Assembly (NCBI RefSeq): GCF_937910895.1
Contig: NZ_CALEMI010000159.1
Location: forward strand, 1-64,000
Origin: an uncultured Dokdonia sp.
GTDB lineage: Bacteria; Bacteroidota; Bacteroidia; Flavobacteriales; Flavobacteriaceae
DNA: 64,000 nucleotides
Direction of reading: 5' to 3'
Shown here: positions 8,960 through 17,884 of the stretch, piece by piece
Layout: each line of letters begins with the position of its first letter
How positions within the stretch are numbered: the first letter of the stretch is position 1
Notes under the pieces: model-generated
What the model was told of the DNA's origin: nothing
Seen by the model: the letters and a program-made list of their open reading frames with translations, nothing else
Database searches by the model: none
Made by a program: the position numbers and the translations under genes

Positions 8960-9490
8960 TTAAGACCAACCTTCTCTCTTTACTAAATTGGCGATGTGCA
9001 TATAGTGATGCATTCCGTGCCATGCGTATTGTCCTACGTTTTGACGCAAAGAGATCACTTTATTTCCATCGGGATGTACAAACGTGCGTTCTAGTTGCTC
9101 ATCGCTTAGGCAGCGTAGCAAACGCACCAATTTATAATGTACTGCTTCCAAATGTTTTAAAGACCACTCCACAGGCATTCCTTTGAGGTCTGGGAGGTCT
9201 GTCCACTCATTTTCCAGATACGGTTTAATGATTGGATTGTCTTCAGTAAGTGCCCACTTAAAACGAATATAACTGTGATGATGACTATCCGCTAGATGAT
9301 GTACCACTTGGCGTACGGTCCATCCTTCTGGTCGGTATGGAGTGTCAAGTCGAGTGTCAGGCATATCACTGACCATGTCACGTAATTGCGCGGGTAAGAC
9401 TTCTAGAATGGTGATCCATTCCTTTAATTTTTCGTCAGAAATCGTTTCTGGTGGCGTAAATCTGCCTATTGGGTATTTGAGTGCTTCCAT
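8960..9490 (-). CDS. YfiT/DinB-family putative metal-dependent hydrolase (bacillithiol-transferase-like)
   Basis: A 176-residue DinB-superfamily four-helix protein closest to Bacillus YfiT/BstA. The three metal-binding histidines are in place: the early one in RQVVHHLADSHHHSY and the late pair in YAWHGMHHYMHI. LRYPIGRF-type N-terminal wording (here ALKYPIGRFTPPE) and RPEGWTVRQVVHHLADSH are family hallmarks. Members transfer thiols or hydrolyse metabolites using a bound divalent metal; the substrate here is unknown. It lies downstream of the cyclophilin-FKBP gene but is separated from it by a strong terminator, so it probably has its own promoter. Confidence 0.9.
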   Translation of the reverse strand: MEALKYPIGRFTPPETISDEKLKEWITILEVLPAQLRDMVSDMPDTRLDTPYRPEGWTVRQVVHHLADSHHHSYIRFKWALTEDNPIIKPYLENEWTDLPDLKGMPVEWSLKHLEAVHYKLVRLLRCLSDEQLERTFVHPDGNKVISLRQNVGQYAWHGMHHYMHIANLVKREGWS

Positions 9491-9503
9491 ACCTCAAAAA
9501 TAG

Positions 9504-9534
9504 AAAAAGTGCCTATCGAAATAGACACTTTTTT
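9504..9534 (-). terminator. Rho-independent, probably bidirectional terminator
   Basis: AAAAAGTG-C-CTAT CGAA ATAG-A-CACTTTTT forms a strong hairpin with one internal mismatch and flanking A/T tracts on both sides. It lies downstream of the cyclophilin-FKBP gene on the minus strand. Confidence 0.75.
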
Positions 9535-9620
9535 ATAAGTAGTTATCCACAGTTTATACAACTAGGATCGTATGTATGTTTTGTTTCTGAGTACGCCACT
9601 TCGACAAGCTCAGTGTGACA

Positions 9621-9633
9621 TTTCGCGAAAGCG
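9621..9633. repeat. Iterated palindrome, intergenic, left arm missing
   Basis: TTTCGCGAAAGCG, directly preceded by the CTTCGACAAGCTCAGTGTGAC module. Confidence 0.85.
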
Positions 9634-9654
9634 TATAAAACACGTATAGAAAAC

Positions 9655-10587
9655 TTACTTTACAGCAACAAGTTCCACATCAAAAATAAGGGTTGCATCT
9701 GGAGGAATTACTCCACCAGCACCACGACTTCCGTAACCTAAATTTGAAGGAATGACTAAACGTGCTTTGTCTCCTACACCTAATAACATAATCCCTTCAT
9801 CCCATCCTGCAATGACTTGTCCTTGATTGATAGGAAAATCAATCGGTGCATTACGCTTGTACGAACTGTCAAAGACTGTCCCGTCAGGTAATTGTCCTTT
9901 ATAATGTACAGAAACCGTTTGCCCAGAAGCTGGTTTTGCACCGTCTCCTTTATGGATCATTTTATATCTAAGACCACTTTCTGTTTTTTCAAAACCAGCG
10001 GCTATTTTATCTAATTCGGCTTCTTGTGCTGCTTTAGCTTCGGCGATTCTTAGTTCTCTAGCACCTTCAAAAGTTCTAAATGCTTCGATCGCGTTCCAAG
10101 CTTCTGCTTCAGCTCCTTGACGTATAATCGTCACTTTGTCCATCGTATCTCCTTGCTCAATCGCATCGACCACCTCTTGTCCTTCGATCACAGATCCAAA
10201 CACGGTGTGCTTACCATCTAACCAAGGTGTTGCTACGTGTGTGATAAAAAACTGACTTCCATTAGTGCCAGGTCCTGCATTTGCCATACTTAATTTACCA
10301 GGTGCATCATGGATCAATTCTGGGTGAATCTCATCATCAAACTGGTAGCCTGGACTTCCTGTTCCTGTTCCTTGAGGACATCCTGCTTGTACCATAAAAT
10401 CAGGAATGACTCTATGAAATTTTAATCCGTCGTAATAAGGAGTTCCTTGTGGCTTAGCGCCATTTTCCATATTTCCTTCGGCTAGTGCTACAAAATTCCC
10501 TACCGTTCCTGGAGTTTTTTTGTGCTCTAATTGTGCTACTATCTCGCCTTTTGGCGTACTAAATTTTACGTAAATACCGTCTTGCAT
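9655..10587 (-). CDS. Cyclophilin-FKBP fusion peptidyl-prolyl isomerase
   Basis: A cytoplasmic dual immunophilin of 310 residues. Residues about 5-160 form a cyclophilin domain ([45 protein letters not shown]). Residues about 160-205 form an alanine/glutamate-rich linker helix. Residues about 205-310 form an FKBP domain ([51 protein letters not shown]). No signal peptide is seen. Both domains catalyse proline cis-trans isomerisation and act as foldases. Cyclophilin-first fusions are known from Flavobacterium relatives as dual-family immunophilins, so the arrangement is rare but not new. Active-site residues of both domains look intact. Confidence 0.93.
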   Translation of the reverse strand: MQDGIYVKFSTPKGEIVAQLEHKKTPGTVGNFVALAEGNMENGAKPQGTPYYDGLKFHRVIPDFMVQAGCPQGTGTGSPGYQFDDEIHPELIHDAPGKLSMANAGPGTNGSQFFITHVATPWLDGKHTVFGSVIEGQEVVDAIEQGDTMDKVTIIRQGAEAEAWNAIEAFRTFEGARELRIAEAKAAQEAELDKIAAGFEKTESGLRYKMIHKGDGAKPASGQTVSVHYKGQLPDGTVFDSSYKRNAPIDFPINQGQVIAGWDEGIMLLGVGDKARLVIPSNLGYGSRGAGGVIPPDATLIFDVELVAVK

Positions 10588-10644
10588 TCGTTCCGTTTTT
10601 TAATAAAGTGCAAAGATAGTTATATCCTAATGAAGGGTAAAGAA

Positions 10645-12024
10645 TTAGCCATTCGTTTTTTTGAAACTACTGAAGTATTTTTTGGCTTCCTTCATTACTC
10701 TGGGTGCCAAATATAAGGTCGCAAACATAGTAGGAATCGCCATAAGTGCAAACACGCCGTCAATTAGATTAATCATCATACTAAGCGATGTGGTGGCGCC
10801 TAACATAATACTCGCTACATAAAAAATATTGTAATACTTCTTATTTTTCGCGCCAGCTAGAAAGCTTAAACTCTTAGATCCATAATAGGAGTAAGAGAAT
10901 AGTGACGAGATGCTAAATACGGCAATACAAACCAATAATATATATTTTCCTACCGATGGGATCGCTTTCGCGAAAGCGGTTGCCGTAAGGCTCACTCCGT
11001 TCACATCAGTACTTTCCCAAACGCCTGTGACCAGAATTGCCAGTGCGGTTAGCGTACAAACAATCAGTGTATCGATAGCGGGACCTAGCATCGCCACGAG
11101 CCCTTCGCGGATAGGCTCTGCAGTTTTGGCGGCACCATGCGCCATGGGTGCGGTACCAATTCCCGCCTCGTTAGAAAAAGCACCTCGCTTGATTCCTAAT
11201 ACAATCAACGCTCCTAAAATCCCTCCGTATAAGGGTTCGCCTTTATATAAACTTGCCGAAAAAGCATCGGTAATAATCATCTTAAAATACATGGGGACGA
11301 CTTCTATATTTTGAATAAGAATATACATCACGGCTATAAAATAGAGTCCTACCATAGAAGGCACGAGTCGAGATGCTGTCTTACTAATGCGATTCAAACC
11401 TCCTAAAACCACAATAGCTGTAATGATCACAAGCGTCCCTCCTATGATTAAATTCGTCTTGAGACCGACCTCAATGCCTTGTGGTTTTAGTAAAATATCA
11501 TTGATTGCTTGCGTTAACTGATTAACATTAAAAACGGGTAATGCACCAATAAGAGCTGCGACGCTAAAAAAGACAGCAAGCGGTTTCCACGCTTTGCCCA
11601 TGCCTTCCGTAATAAAATACATCGGTCCTCCTTGTGCGACGCCTTCACTATCGGTACCGCGATACATCACAGCAAGGCTTCCTGTAAAGAACTTAGTCGC
11701 CATCCCCACGACAGCACTTACCCACATCCAGAAAACCGCACCAGGCCCTCCTATCGCAATAGCCACAGCAACCCCAGCAATATTTCCCATTCCAACAGTA
11801 GCAGACAAAGCAGTTGTTAACGCCTGAAAATGACTAATTTCTCCAGGATCATCTGGATCATCATATTTTCCTCGTAACACTTGAACGGCATGTCCTAAAT
11901 ACCGAAAAGGCAAAAAACGAGAATAGATCAACAGAAAAAGTCCGCCTCCTATTAATAAAACCAATAGAGGAATCCCCCAAACGGCACTTGAAAAAGCAGC
12001 TATTATCGCGTCTAATTTTTCCAT
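10645..12024 (-). CDS. Alanine/glycine:cation symporter (AGCS family)
   Basis: A 459-residue inner-membrane transporter with about ten hydrophobic segments, taking up alanine or glycine with sodium or protons. Family signatures are GNIAGVAVAIAIGGPGAVFWMWVSAVVGM (seen in part), GGPMYFI, RGAFSNEAGIGTAPMAH and FSISSLFSYSYYG. Length matches AlsT/DagA relatives. Near residue 345 the iterated palindrome (10963-10978) encodes AFAKA in a loop. The adjacent isomerase gene is 57 bp downstream on the same strand, so they may share a transcript. Confidence 0.92.
   Translation of the reverse strand: MEKLDAIIAAFSSAVWGIPLLVLLIGGGLFLLIYSRFLPFRYLGHAVQVLRGKYDDPDDPGEISHFQALTTALSATVGMGNIAGVAVAIAIGGPGAVFWMWVSAVVGMATKFFTGSLAVMYRGTDSEGVAQGGPMYFITEGMGKAWKPLAVFFSVAALIGALPVFNVNQLTQAINDILLKPQGIEVGLKTNLIIGGTLVIITAIVVLGGLNRISKTASRLVPSMVGLYFIAVMYILIQNIEVVPMYFKMIITDAFSASLYKGEPLYGGILGALIVLGIKRGAFSNEAGIGTAPMAHGAAKTAEPIREGLVAMLGPAIDTLIVCTLTALAILVTGVWESTDVNGVSLTATAFAKAIPSVGKYILLVCIAVFSISSLFSYSYYGSKSLSFLAGAKNKKYYNIFYVASIMLGATTSLSMMINLIDGVFALMAIPTMFATLYLAPRVMKEAKKYFSSFKKTNG
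10963..10978. repeat. Iterated palindrome inside the AGCS transporter gene
   Basis: Perfect CGCTTTCGCGAAAGCG, read as A-F-A-K-A in the transporter. Confidence 0.9.
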
Positions 12025-12127
12025 AAATAATGTGTCTCATTAATTGCTTAAATCTACAACTTATCGCCCTTTTTCTATAGATTAATTAATTAAACTATCT
12101 TCCCGCTTTGCAAATTTTAAAAATTAC

Positions 12128-13408
12128 ATGAAGAATCCTACGTGCGTTTTGATAAAAAAAAGATGCCTACACTTATCTATATTTTTTCTGTTATTCAGTA
12201 ATTTACAAGGTGTATTGGGACAAGAAAACACCTCCCCTATAACGATCGTTCCAGAGTTTGTTTTTGGTACTTCAGCCGCTTCCAATAAGACGTTTCCTGA
12301 ACGAAACCTGCAAACACAAGCAATTTTTAATCTGTTTTGGCATCACGAAAACAATCCCCAAAAGTGGGCACATTGGCTTCATAGTCCGCGTACAGGAATA
12401 AGTGTAGGCTATACCAATTTTGGAAACTCAGACCGTCTAGGAAGCGCATTTACCCTCATGCCTTTTTTGGAATTTAATGCATTTAAGAGTCAACGTCTAA
12501 CCACACAGATAGGTATAGGGACTTCGTATTTTACCAAGCAGTATGATTTTGAAACTAACTTTTTTAATCGGGCTGTCAGCACTGACTTCACATGGTCTTT
12601 CAGAGCGTTTATACACTATAATTTTTTACAAAGGGAAAAAGTAAACTATAGAGTTGGTGCTGGGATTTTTCATCACTCTAACGGACATACGAGATTACCT
12701 AATCAGGGATATAATTCGTTCTTAGTAAGTGTTTCTGCAGAGATCAAAAATGTAAAATATCGCGCTTACGCGAAAAATACCCAAACACTTGAAAAACCAG
12801 AAAGAACAGTTCAAAACTATATTGCCATACGAACAGGGATTGGTCAGAATGTATTTAGTGATGTGTCTATTTTTAATGAAAAGAAAGAAGTGTACACGCT
12901 TTCTGCCGAATACGGAAAAATCTATAACAAAACGCTTAAAATAGGTGTTGGTGCTTTTTATAGATTGTATGAGCATTACTATGATTACATCAATGATAAT
13001 GAATCATTAGTACAGGACGGAGAAGAATATGCTTCTTTACGAGATAATCCTTGGCATAATGCATCCAATTATGGGCTGTTTGTAAAAGGTGAATTATTGC
13101 TCAATCACGTAGGAATTGAGTTGCAATTTGGTACTAACTTCCATAAGCCTGCCTACGAGATAGATTGGAAAATTAATGAAGGATGGGATTTGGCACCTAG
13201 AGAAATACCCCCAGGATGGGTACTTGGCGAATTGAACTCTAAGTTTAAATTTAAAAATGCGATCAATACGCGTATAGGCCTTAAGTATTACCTTATAGGG
13301 ACAGATGCTGCTCCAAAACATAATCTATATGCAGGTGCTTTTATCAATGCAAATCTTGGACAAGCTGACTTTACAGAATTAGGTATTGGATATGTGCGAA
13401 GTTTTTAA
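12128..13408 (+). CDS. PagL-like lipid A 3-O-deacylase / acyloxyacyl hydrolase family outer-membrane protein
   Basis: A 426-residue exported beta-rich protein. An N-terminal hydrophobic segment (LSIFFLLFSNLQGVLGQ) is a signal peptide. The motif HHSNGHTRLPNQGYNSFLV at about residues 180-198 matches the PagL active-site pattern (H-x-SNG, then PN-x-G-x-N), where the histidine and serine form the catalytic pair in an outer-membrane barrel that removes an acyl chain from lipid A. The protein is about twice the size of proteobacterial PagL, with extra strands after the motif, as in other Bacteroidota members. Monocistronic; followed by tandem repeats. Confidence 0.75.
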   Translation: MKNPTCVLIKKRCLHLSIFFLLFSNLQGVLGQENTSPITIVPEFVFGTSAASNKTFPERNLQTQAIFNLFWHHENNPQKWAHWLHSPRTGISVGYTNFGNSDRLGSAFTLMPFLEFNAFKSQRLTTQIGIGTSYFTKQYDFETNFFNRAVSTDFTWSFRAFIHYNFLQREKVNYRVGAGIFHHSNGHTRLPNQGYNSFLVSVSAEIKNVKYRAYAKNTQTLEKPERTVQNYIAIRTGIGQNVFSDVSIFNEKKEVYTLSAEYGKIYNKTLKIGVGAFYRLYEHYYDYINDNESLVQDGEEYASLRDNPWHNASNYGLFVKGELLLNHVGIELQFGTNFHKPAYEIDWKINEGWDLAPREIPPGWVLGELNSKFKFKNAINTRIGLKYYLIGTDAAPKHNLYAGAFINANLGQADFTELGIGYVRSF

Positions 13409-13410
13409 TG

Positions 13411-13645
13411 AAGGGTATTAAACCCTAGGACAAGCCTTGGATACTGAAAATCGATCCAAGGGTCGAGGTATTAAACCATAGATCCCGCTAAAAAAGCGGG
13501 ATTAGTTCAACTAGCTATTTTGAATGCGTCTTGCAGACTTTGCAAAACAGCGTTACGTTAAAACATAAAGAGATCCCGCTAAAAAAGCGGGATTAGTTCA
13601 ACTAGCTATTTTGAATGCGTCTTGCAGACTTTTCAAAACAGCGTT
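13411..13645 (-). repeat. Tandem pair of the dispersed repeat (copies 2 and 3)
   Basis: Copy A (13481-13554) and copy B (13572-13645) are nearly identical over about 74 bp, starting 91 bp apart. Each begins ATCCCGCTAAAAAAGCGGGA, a strong hairpin, and continues TTAGTTCAACTAGCTATTTTG to AAAACAGCGTT. Upstream, 13411-13480 contains GATCCAAGGGTCGAGGTATT, matching the flank of copy 1 at 683-800 in reverse orientation. The block separates the convergent ends of the PagL-like and TonB-receptor genes, where the hairpins could terminate both transcripts. Confidence 0.8.
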
Positions 13646-13648
13646 TCA

Positions 13649-16177
13649 CTAATAATAGATTCTAACCACTGTATTGAAAGTCGTTTCTAAAGCGGTTCGC
13701 TTAAACTCTTGTACAGTAGATGTTCCGTCTACACGGAAAAAATTCTCAATAGTATTATTGGTATTTGCTACATTCCAAACAGAAAAACCAAGATCTGCAC
13801 GCCATCGTTTCTTTGTTTTGAATTGATACATCGCCGAAAAATCTGCTCTCAGATAGTCTTCTAAGTTGCTACTGTTTGCATCTGCAAAATTGATTTGATT
13901 ATTAACAACCTCAGCACCTTCTATAGGTAATGTGGTGGGTCTCCCTGTTCGCCAATTGATGCCAAGTGCCATTTTGAGGTTATTGGTCGTAAAAGCCGTT
14001 CCGAAAGTGACCGAATGTGTGATATCAAAATTACTAGGGAAGGTTACTTCTGATAAGGCTTCAAAGGTGTACTCATTGTTGATAAAAGAATAGCTCAGCC
14101 AAGAATTAAACTTCCCATAACGTTTACGCACCAATACATCTACGCCTGTGGCTTCATAGCTTCCAGTGGTTCTAGTGAACTCATACTTAGTTTTAAATTC
14201 CTGACTCTGGGTAGTTATACCGTCTACATTTTTATAATAAGCATCTACGTTTAGTAAGAGCCCATAACGACTGTAAGTGATGCCTAAAGATCCTTGCTTA
14301 CTTTCTATCACAGGAATATCATCATCATTAGCGAGTTGCCATCTTCTACGTTCTATACCTAAAAAATCATTTTGAAAATTAATAAACTGAGAGGTGTTTT
14401 GATGTTTAAATTCTCCTAAGGCTTCTAAAGAAAAATAGTCCCAAAACTGATGGTTGATACTCAAACGTGGCTCTACTAATATTTTTTCAAATTTATCTAT
14501 ATATGTAAAACGCCCGCCCGCATTGATCCGTGTATTTTTATCTGCTGATTTATAAGCTATTTGTGAAAAAACAGCATGCGTCCGTACTACATTAGATCTC
14601 AATTCTCTAAACAAAGGTTCGTCAATATCATTAAGATTGGTCACTTCGGTTTCTACCACTTGATATCCGCTATGAAGGCTCAACCTATTATTAAATGTAT
14701 ATGCTGTTTGCAGTTTTATTCCAGTTTCTGAGATTACGTTTTCTTGCAAAAATCGTTGAGAGGCGAGTAGGTTTGCATTAAATCCTCGTAACGTATAATC
14801 GGTTTCATAGACGTGAATACTTGTTTTAAAAAAGGGATTCCACGTACGTTCATAAAAAATACCGCCTGCAATACTATTTTGGGTTAAACTACTTTCTCTT
14901 GTTTCCAATACGGTGTCTACATTGGTCGTTTCATTAAAACTCAATTCGTTTTGGATGTTTATAAAATTAAGTCGAATCTGATCTTTATCGGAGATTTTAT
15001 AGAGCCATCGTAACGAGGTATCGTAAAAATCAAATTTTTGATTTGAATTTAAGATCGCAATATCATTATCCTGAACTTCGGTTTCTTGGGTAATTCTATC
15101 AAAAAAAGAGGTATAAGTTGGCGTGGTAACAAGATCACTCAGCGATTTTCGTACCCCAATCTGTATGGAAGATTTTTCAGAGAACGGGATATCTACAAAT
15201 GCATCTGCGCTTAAAAGATTAGCGCCCAAAGAGGCTTTAAAATCGGTAGTGATTTCGGTGTCTGTTTGCATAGCAATAGTTCCTGAAACGCCGTCTGTAT
15301 ATGCGACATCACTTCCATTTTTTATAATAGAAACGGTATTTGTAATTTGAGGATTAAATCCTGAAATCAGCCCAAAGAAATGCCCTGATTGGTACATCTT
15401 AATATCATCCCATAACAGTAGATTTTGATCATTACTACCGCCTCGTATATTAATATTTGAAATGGTCTCGTCTACACTTATAATACCAGGGAGTGCTTGT
15501 ACAGATTGCAAGACATCGGTCTCTATTAATCCAGGAAGGATACTGAATTTTGAAAAATCTATTTGTGTACTCCCGTTACTCTTTTTATCAATTCCTTTGA
15601 CAAGATAGCCTGTCAAAACAACCCTAGACAAAGCCGTTTCATCTGGATACAGATGAATCACACCACAGCTCTCTTTACTAAAAAAATCACTTTTCCGAAG
15701 TACATTTTTATACCCGATATGTCGTATTTCTATAAAAGTATTGGAGAGATTTTCTGTGAATTCAAAATATCCAGTATCATCGGTAGTAATTGATTCATTT
15801 TTGGTAGTTAACGTAGCGCCCACAATAGGCCCTTTTGTTTCAACATCTCTTAAATAACCACAAATACGAACTTGTGATTTTTCTTTGGTGATGTAATAGA
15901 TTCGAGTACCTACTTTGGTAATTTTAAGTCCTGTTGTCTTTTGTAGATATGATAGGCTTTCTTGCAGAGTCCGCTTTCGCGAAAGCGGTAAAAGAAATAT
16001 TCCCTCTAGTTCTTCTACGGCATAATTAAACTGGATATCCTGCGCTGTTTCTATCGCAGTCATGAACTCTAGGATAGAGATTTTTTGATCAGATTCTTGA
16101 GCCAATCCTACATAGGAAATGCTTAAGAAAATGACGGTATATAGATATCGTTTAATTTGTTGCGTCATGTATGACAA
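13649..16177 (-). CDS. TonB-dependent outer-membrane receptor with STN signalling domain
   Basis: An 842-residue transducer-type receptor. Signal peptide at about 10-27 (YLYTVIFLSISYVGLAQ); STN domain about 30-95, which contacts the FecR-type regulator; carboxypeptidase-like regulatory domain about 105-185 (GPIVGATLTTKNESITTDDTGYF); plug about 205-310 (QALPGIISVDETISNINIRGG); then a 22-strand-type barrel ending in a hydrophobic-aromatic C-terminus (VVRIYY). The substrate is unknown. It is the last gene of a sigma/FecR/receptor operon, and its start overlaps the FecR gene. An alternative start at 16168 (MTQQIKRY) shortens the overlap. The palindrome at 15971-15988 encodes LSRKR inside the STN domain. 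Confidence 0.92.
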   Translation of the reverse strand: MSYMTQQIKRYLYTVIFLSISYVGLAQESDQKISILEFMTAIETAQDIQFNYAVEELEGIFLLPLSRKRTLQESLSYLQKTTGLKITKVGTRIYYITKEKSQVRICGYLRDVETKGPIVGATLTTKNESITTDDTGYFEFTENLSNTFIEIRHIGYKNVLRKSDFFSKESCGVIHLYPDETALSRVVLTGYLVKGIDKKSNGSTQIDFSKFSILPGLIETDVLQSVQALPGIISVDETISNINIRGGSNDQNLLLWDDIKMYQSGHFFGLISGFNPQITNTVSIIKNGSDVAYTDGVSGTIAMQTDTEITTDFKASLGANLLSADAFVDIPFSEKSSIQIGVRKSLSDLVTTPTYTSFFDRITQETEVQDNDIAILNSNQKFDFYDTSLRWLYKISDKDQIRLNFINIQNELSFNETTNVDTVLETRESSLTQNSIAGGIFYERTWNPFFKTSIHVYETDYTLRGFNANLLASQRFLQENVISETGIKLQTAYTFNNRLSLHSGYQVVETEVTNLNDIDEPLFRELRSNVVRTHAVFSQIAYKSADKNTRINAGGRFTYIDKFEKILVEPRLSINHQFWDYFSLEALGEFKHQNTSQFINFQNDFLGIERRRWQLANDDDIPVIESKQGSLGITYSRYGLLLNVDAYYKNVDGITTQSQEFKTKYEFTRTTGSYEATGVDVLVRKRYGKFNSWLSYSFINNEYTFEALSEVTFPSNFDITHSVTFGTAFTTNNLKMALGINWRTGRPTTLPIEGAEVVNNQINFADANSSNLEDYLRADFSAMYQFKTKKRWRADLGFSVWNVANTNNTIENFFRVDGTSTVQEFKRTALETTFNTVVRIYY
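15971..15988. repeat. Iterated palindrome inside the TonB-receptor gene
   Basis: Perfect 18-bp CCGCTTTCGCGAAAGCGG, read here in a second frame as P-L-S-R-K-R. Confidence 0.9.
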
Positions 16178-17072
16178 CCTTTCTATTATTTTGCGTTGTG
16201 TAGGTCATACGTAGGGGGGCTGTAATGGCGGTTAATGCGTCGGTTAGATTTGTGTGTTCAAAACCTCCTGAAAACAGGATGGTGCTATCTATGTTGCTAA
16301 AATCAATTTGTACATCATATTGTCTTTCTAGTTCTTTGAATACTTCGGCAATGGCTACTTTAGAGAAAACGCTACGATAGTTGATCCATTGTGGACCTTC
16401 TCCCGAAATAGTGCCTTGCGTTGCTATAGAATGATCCAATCTAAAGGTGTTTCCAGCAGGTAAATTGATGAGTTTATTATTGTAAGATACACTGACTAAA
16501 CCTTCATAACAGCTTACTTCAAAAAACTGATCTCGTTGTTTTACATTAAAGGAGGTACCCAAAACGGAAACCACTCCATCATGTGTTTTTACGTCAAATT
16601 TTGCGCCTTTGGCTACTTTAAAGAAGGCTTCTCCTTCTAAAGATACTGCTCTTTTTTCATTCCACGTGTCTTTAGAATAACTCATGGAGCTGATGGCATT
16701 GAGCGTCACTTGAGATTGATCGGGCAAGGATACGGTTTCTTTTTGAGCTAATTGCGTAGTAATAGTCGTTTGACTTTGTGATGTAAAGACATAATACAGT
16801 CCTAATGTAATCACTACAATCGCTGCAATACTAGATAGTTTCTGGATCCACGGAAGGCGTATTACCTTCGTAGGCGTATCATTCTTGGTCTCTTTTTGAA
16901 TTTTGAAGGTTTCAAAATCATCCACAAGATAGTGATCAGGGGCTCTAAACCGCTGTGCTTCTTGTAGGATATCCTGACTTAAAGGAGCGTCGTCCAATTT
17001 GTTAAACGCTTCTAATTCTGAAAGCGTTAACTCGTCATTCAACCATTTTTTATGTAAGTATTCTTTTTCCAT
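16152..17072 (-). CDS. FecR-family anti-sigma regulator
   Basis: A 306-residue single-pass inner-membrane protein. The cytoplasmic N-terminus (1-78) would hold the sigma factor. The membrane segment is about 79-96 (LSSIAAIVVITLGLYYVF). The periplasmic FecR domain spans about 110-215 (VSLPDQSQVTLNAISSMSY, VSLEGEAFFKVAK, VSVLGTSFNV). The C-terminal part, about 235-300, is DUF4974/STN-like (VFKELERQYDVQIDF). It relays occupancy of the cognate TonB receptor to the sigma factor. It lies between those two genes, 51 bp after the sigma gene and overlapping the receptor start by 26 bp (17 if the receptor begins at 16168). Confidence 0.92.
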   Translation of the reverse strand: MEKEYLHKKWLNDELTLSELEAFNKLDDAPLSQDILQEAQRFRAPDHYLVDDFETFKIQKETKNDTPTKVIRLPWIQKLSSIAAIVVITLGLYYVFTSQSQTTITTQLAQKETVSLPDQSQVTLNAISSMSYSKDTWNEKRAVSLEGEAFFKVAKGAKFDVKTHDGVVSVLGTSFNVKQRDQFFEVSCYEGLVSVSYNNKLINLPAGNTFRLDHSIATQGTISGEGPQWINYRSVFSKVAIAEVFKELERQYDVQIDFSNIDSTILFSGGFEHTNLTDALTAITAPLRMTYTTQNNRKVVIHDATN

Positions 17073-17123
17073 ACGTGTCGTATTCTATATACTAAAAACA
17101 ACTTCATCTTAAAATATCCTGAA

Positions 17124-17648
17124 CTATTTTAAATGAAATCCTTCAAGCTCTTCTTTAATTTGCTTAAACGCACTATAAATTCTGTATTCAACTACCTTTT
17201 TAGTCACACCTAGTTCATCTGCGATTTCTTGATGTTTCTTTCCTTCGGCTTTATTGAGTAAGAAAGCAACACGTTGTTCTTCTGATAATTTGCCTAGTAC
17301 TTTTTGGTAGTTCACTAAAAACTCTTCTTTTTGAAGTAAAAATTCTGGAGACTCATTGGTGTATTCTTTGGGTTTTATTTTTCTAAAGTTCAAAACCACT
17401 TTATGATGCTTTACATGATTAAGCATCATATTATTTGCAATCGTATACAGATACGATTTTGCTTTTGAGATCTCGACTTTTTTACAATTCTCCCATAATT
17501 TTATAAATGCTTCTTGTGCTGTATCTTTGGGGTTATAAGTATCTCCATACTTATAATATAAATGATTTGCTAACGACTGCGCATAGGTATCATATAACTT
17601 TGAAAAAATATGATCTTCACAAACAGAACTAGATAATGGTTTTTTCAC
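17124..17648 (-). CDS. ECF sigma factor (FecI-like)
   Basis: A 174-residue extracytoplasmic-function sigma-70 factor that redirects RNA polymerase. Region 2 is at about 15-75 (YYKYGDTYNPKDTAQEAFIKLW) and region 4 at about 110-165 (LSEEQRVAFLLNKAEGKKHQEIADELGVT), with an acidic linker. The start is a GTG at 17648, chosen because no upstream in-frame ATG fits and the following KKPLSSS is a normal short N-terminus. It heads the operon with FecR and the STN-TonB receptor. Divergent lipoprotein genes begin 237 bp away. Confidence 0.93.
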   Translation of the reverse strand: MKKPLSSSVCEDHIFSKLYDTYAQSLANHLYYKYGDTYNPKDTAQEAFIKLWENCKKVEISKAKSYLYTIANNMMLNHVKHHKVVLNFRKIKPKEYTNESPEFLLQKEEFLVNYQKVLGKLSEEQRVAFLLNKAEGKKHQEIADELGVTKKVVEYRIYSAFKQIKEELEGFHLK

Positions 17649-17652
17649 AAAG

Positions 17653-17780
17653 GTTGTTTTAAGTGGTCTACAAAGCTATGAGAAACTTTTTAATTTTTTT
17701 TTCAGGAGTTTTCAGAATGTAGTTGTTTTAAGTATGAACGTTCGCAATTAAATGTACTGAAATTTTACTCGATAATCGAG
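17653..17780. promoter_or_regulatory. Divergent control region with a direct repeat and a palindrome
   Basis: Two perfect copies of GTTGTTTTAAGT (17653-17664 and 17722-17733) start 69 bp apart. CTCGAT-A-ATCGAG (17768-17780) is a perfect 6-bp inverted repeat with a 1-nt spacer. All lie between the sigma-factor gene (minus) and the acidic lipoprotein gene (plus). They are good candidates for sigma-factor promoters or an operator; function is inferred from position only. Confidence 0.4.
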
Positions 17781-17884
17781 ATTTAAATACTCGAAGGCTT
17801 GCCTCAAAATCGAATGATTTCCCTTAAAATACTATTTGGGCTTGTACCAAGGTAATTCACTAATCAAAATAAAAATGAATCTTT

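Noticed and set aside
9543-9551. TTATCCACA, a perfect DnaA box
   Set aside because: It is a single copy with no neighbouring boxes or AT-rich unwinding region, and it lies 34 kb from dnaA; one match is expected by chance or may be a regulatory site. Not called as an origin.
13481-13645. CRISPR array
   Set aside because: Only two repeat units of about 74 bp with a 17-bp gap, containing a GC hairpin and related to a dispersed element; no spacer series or cas genes.
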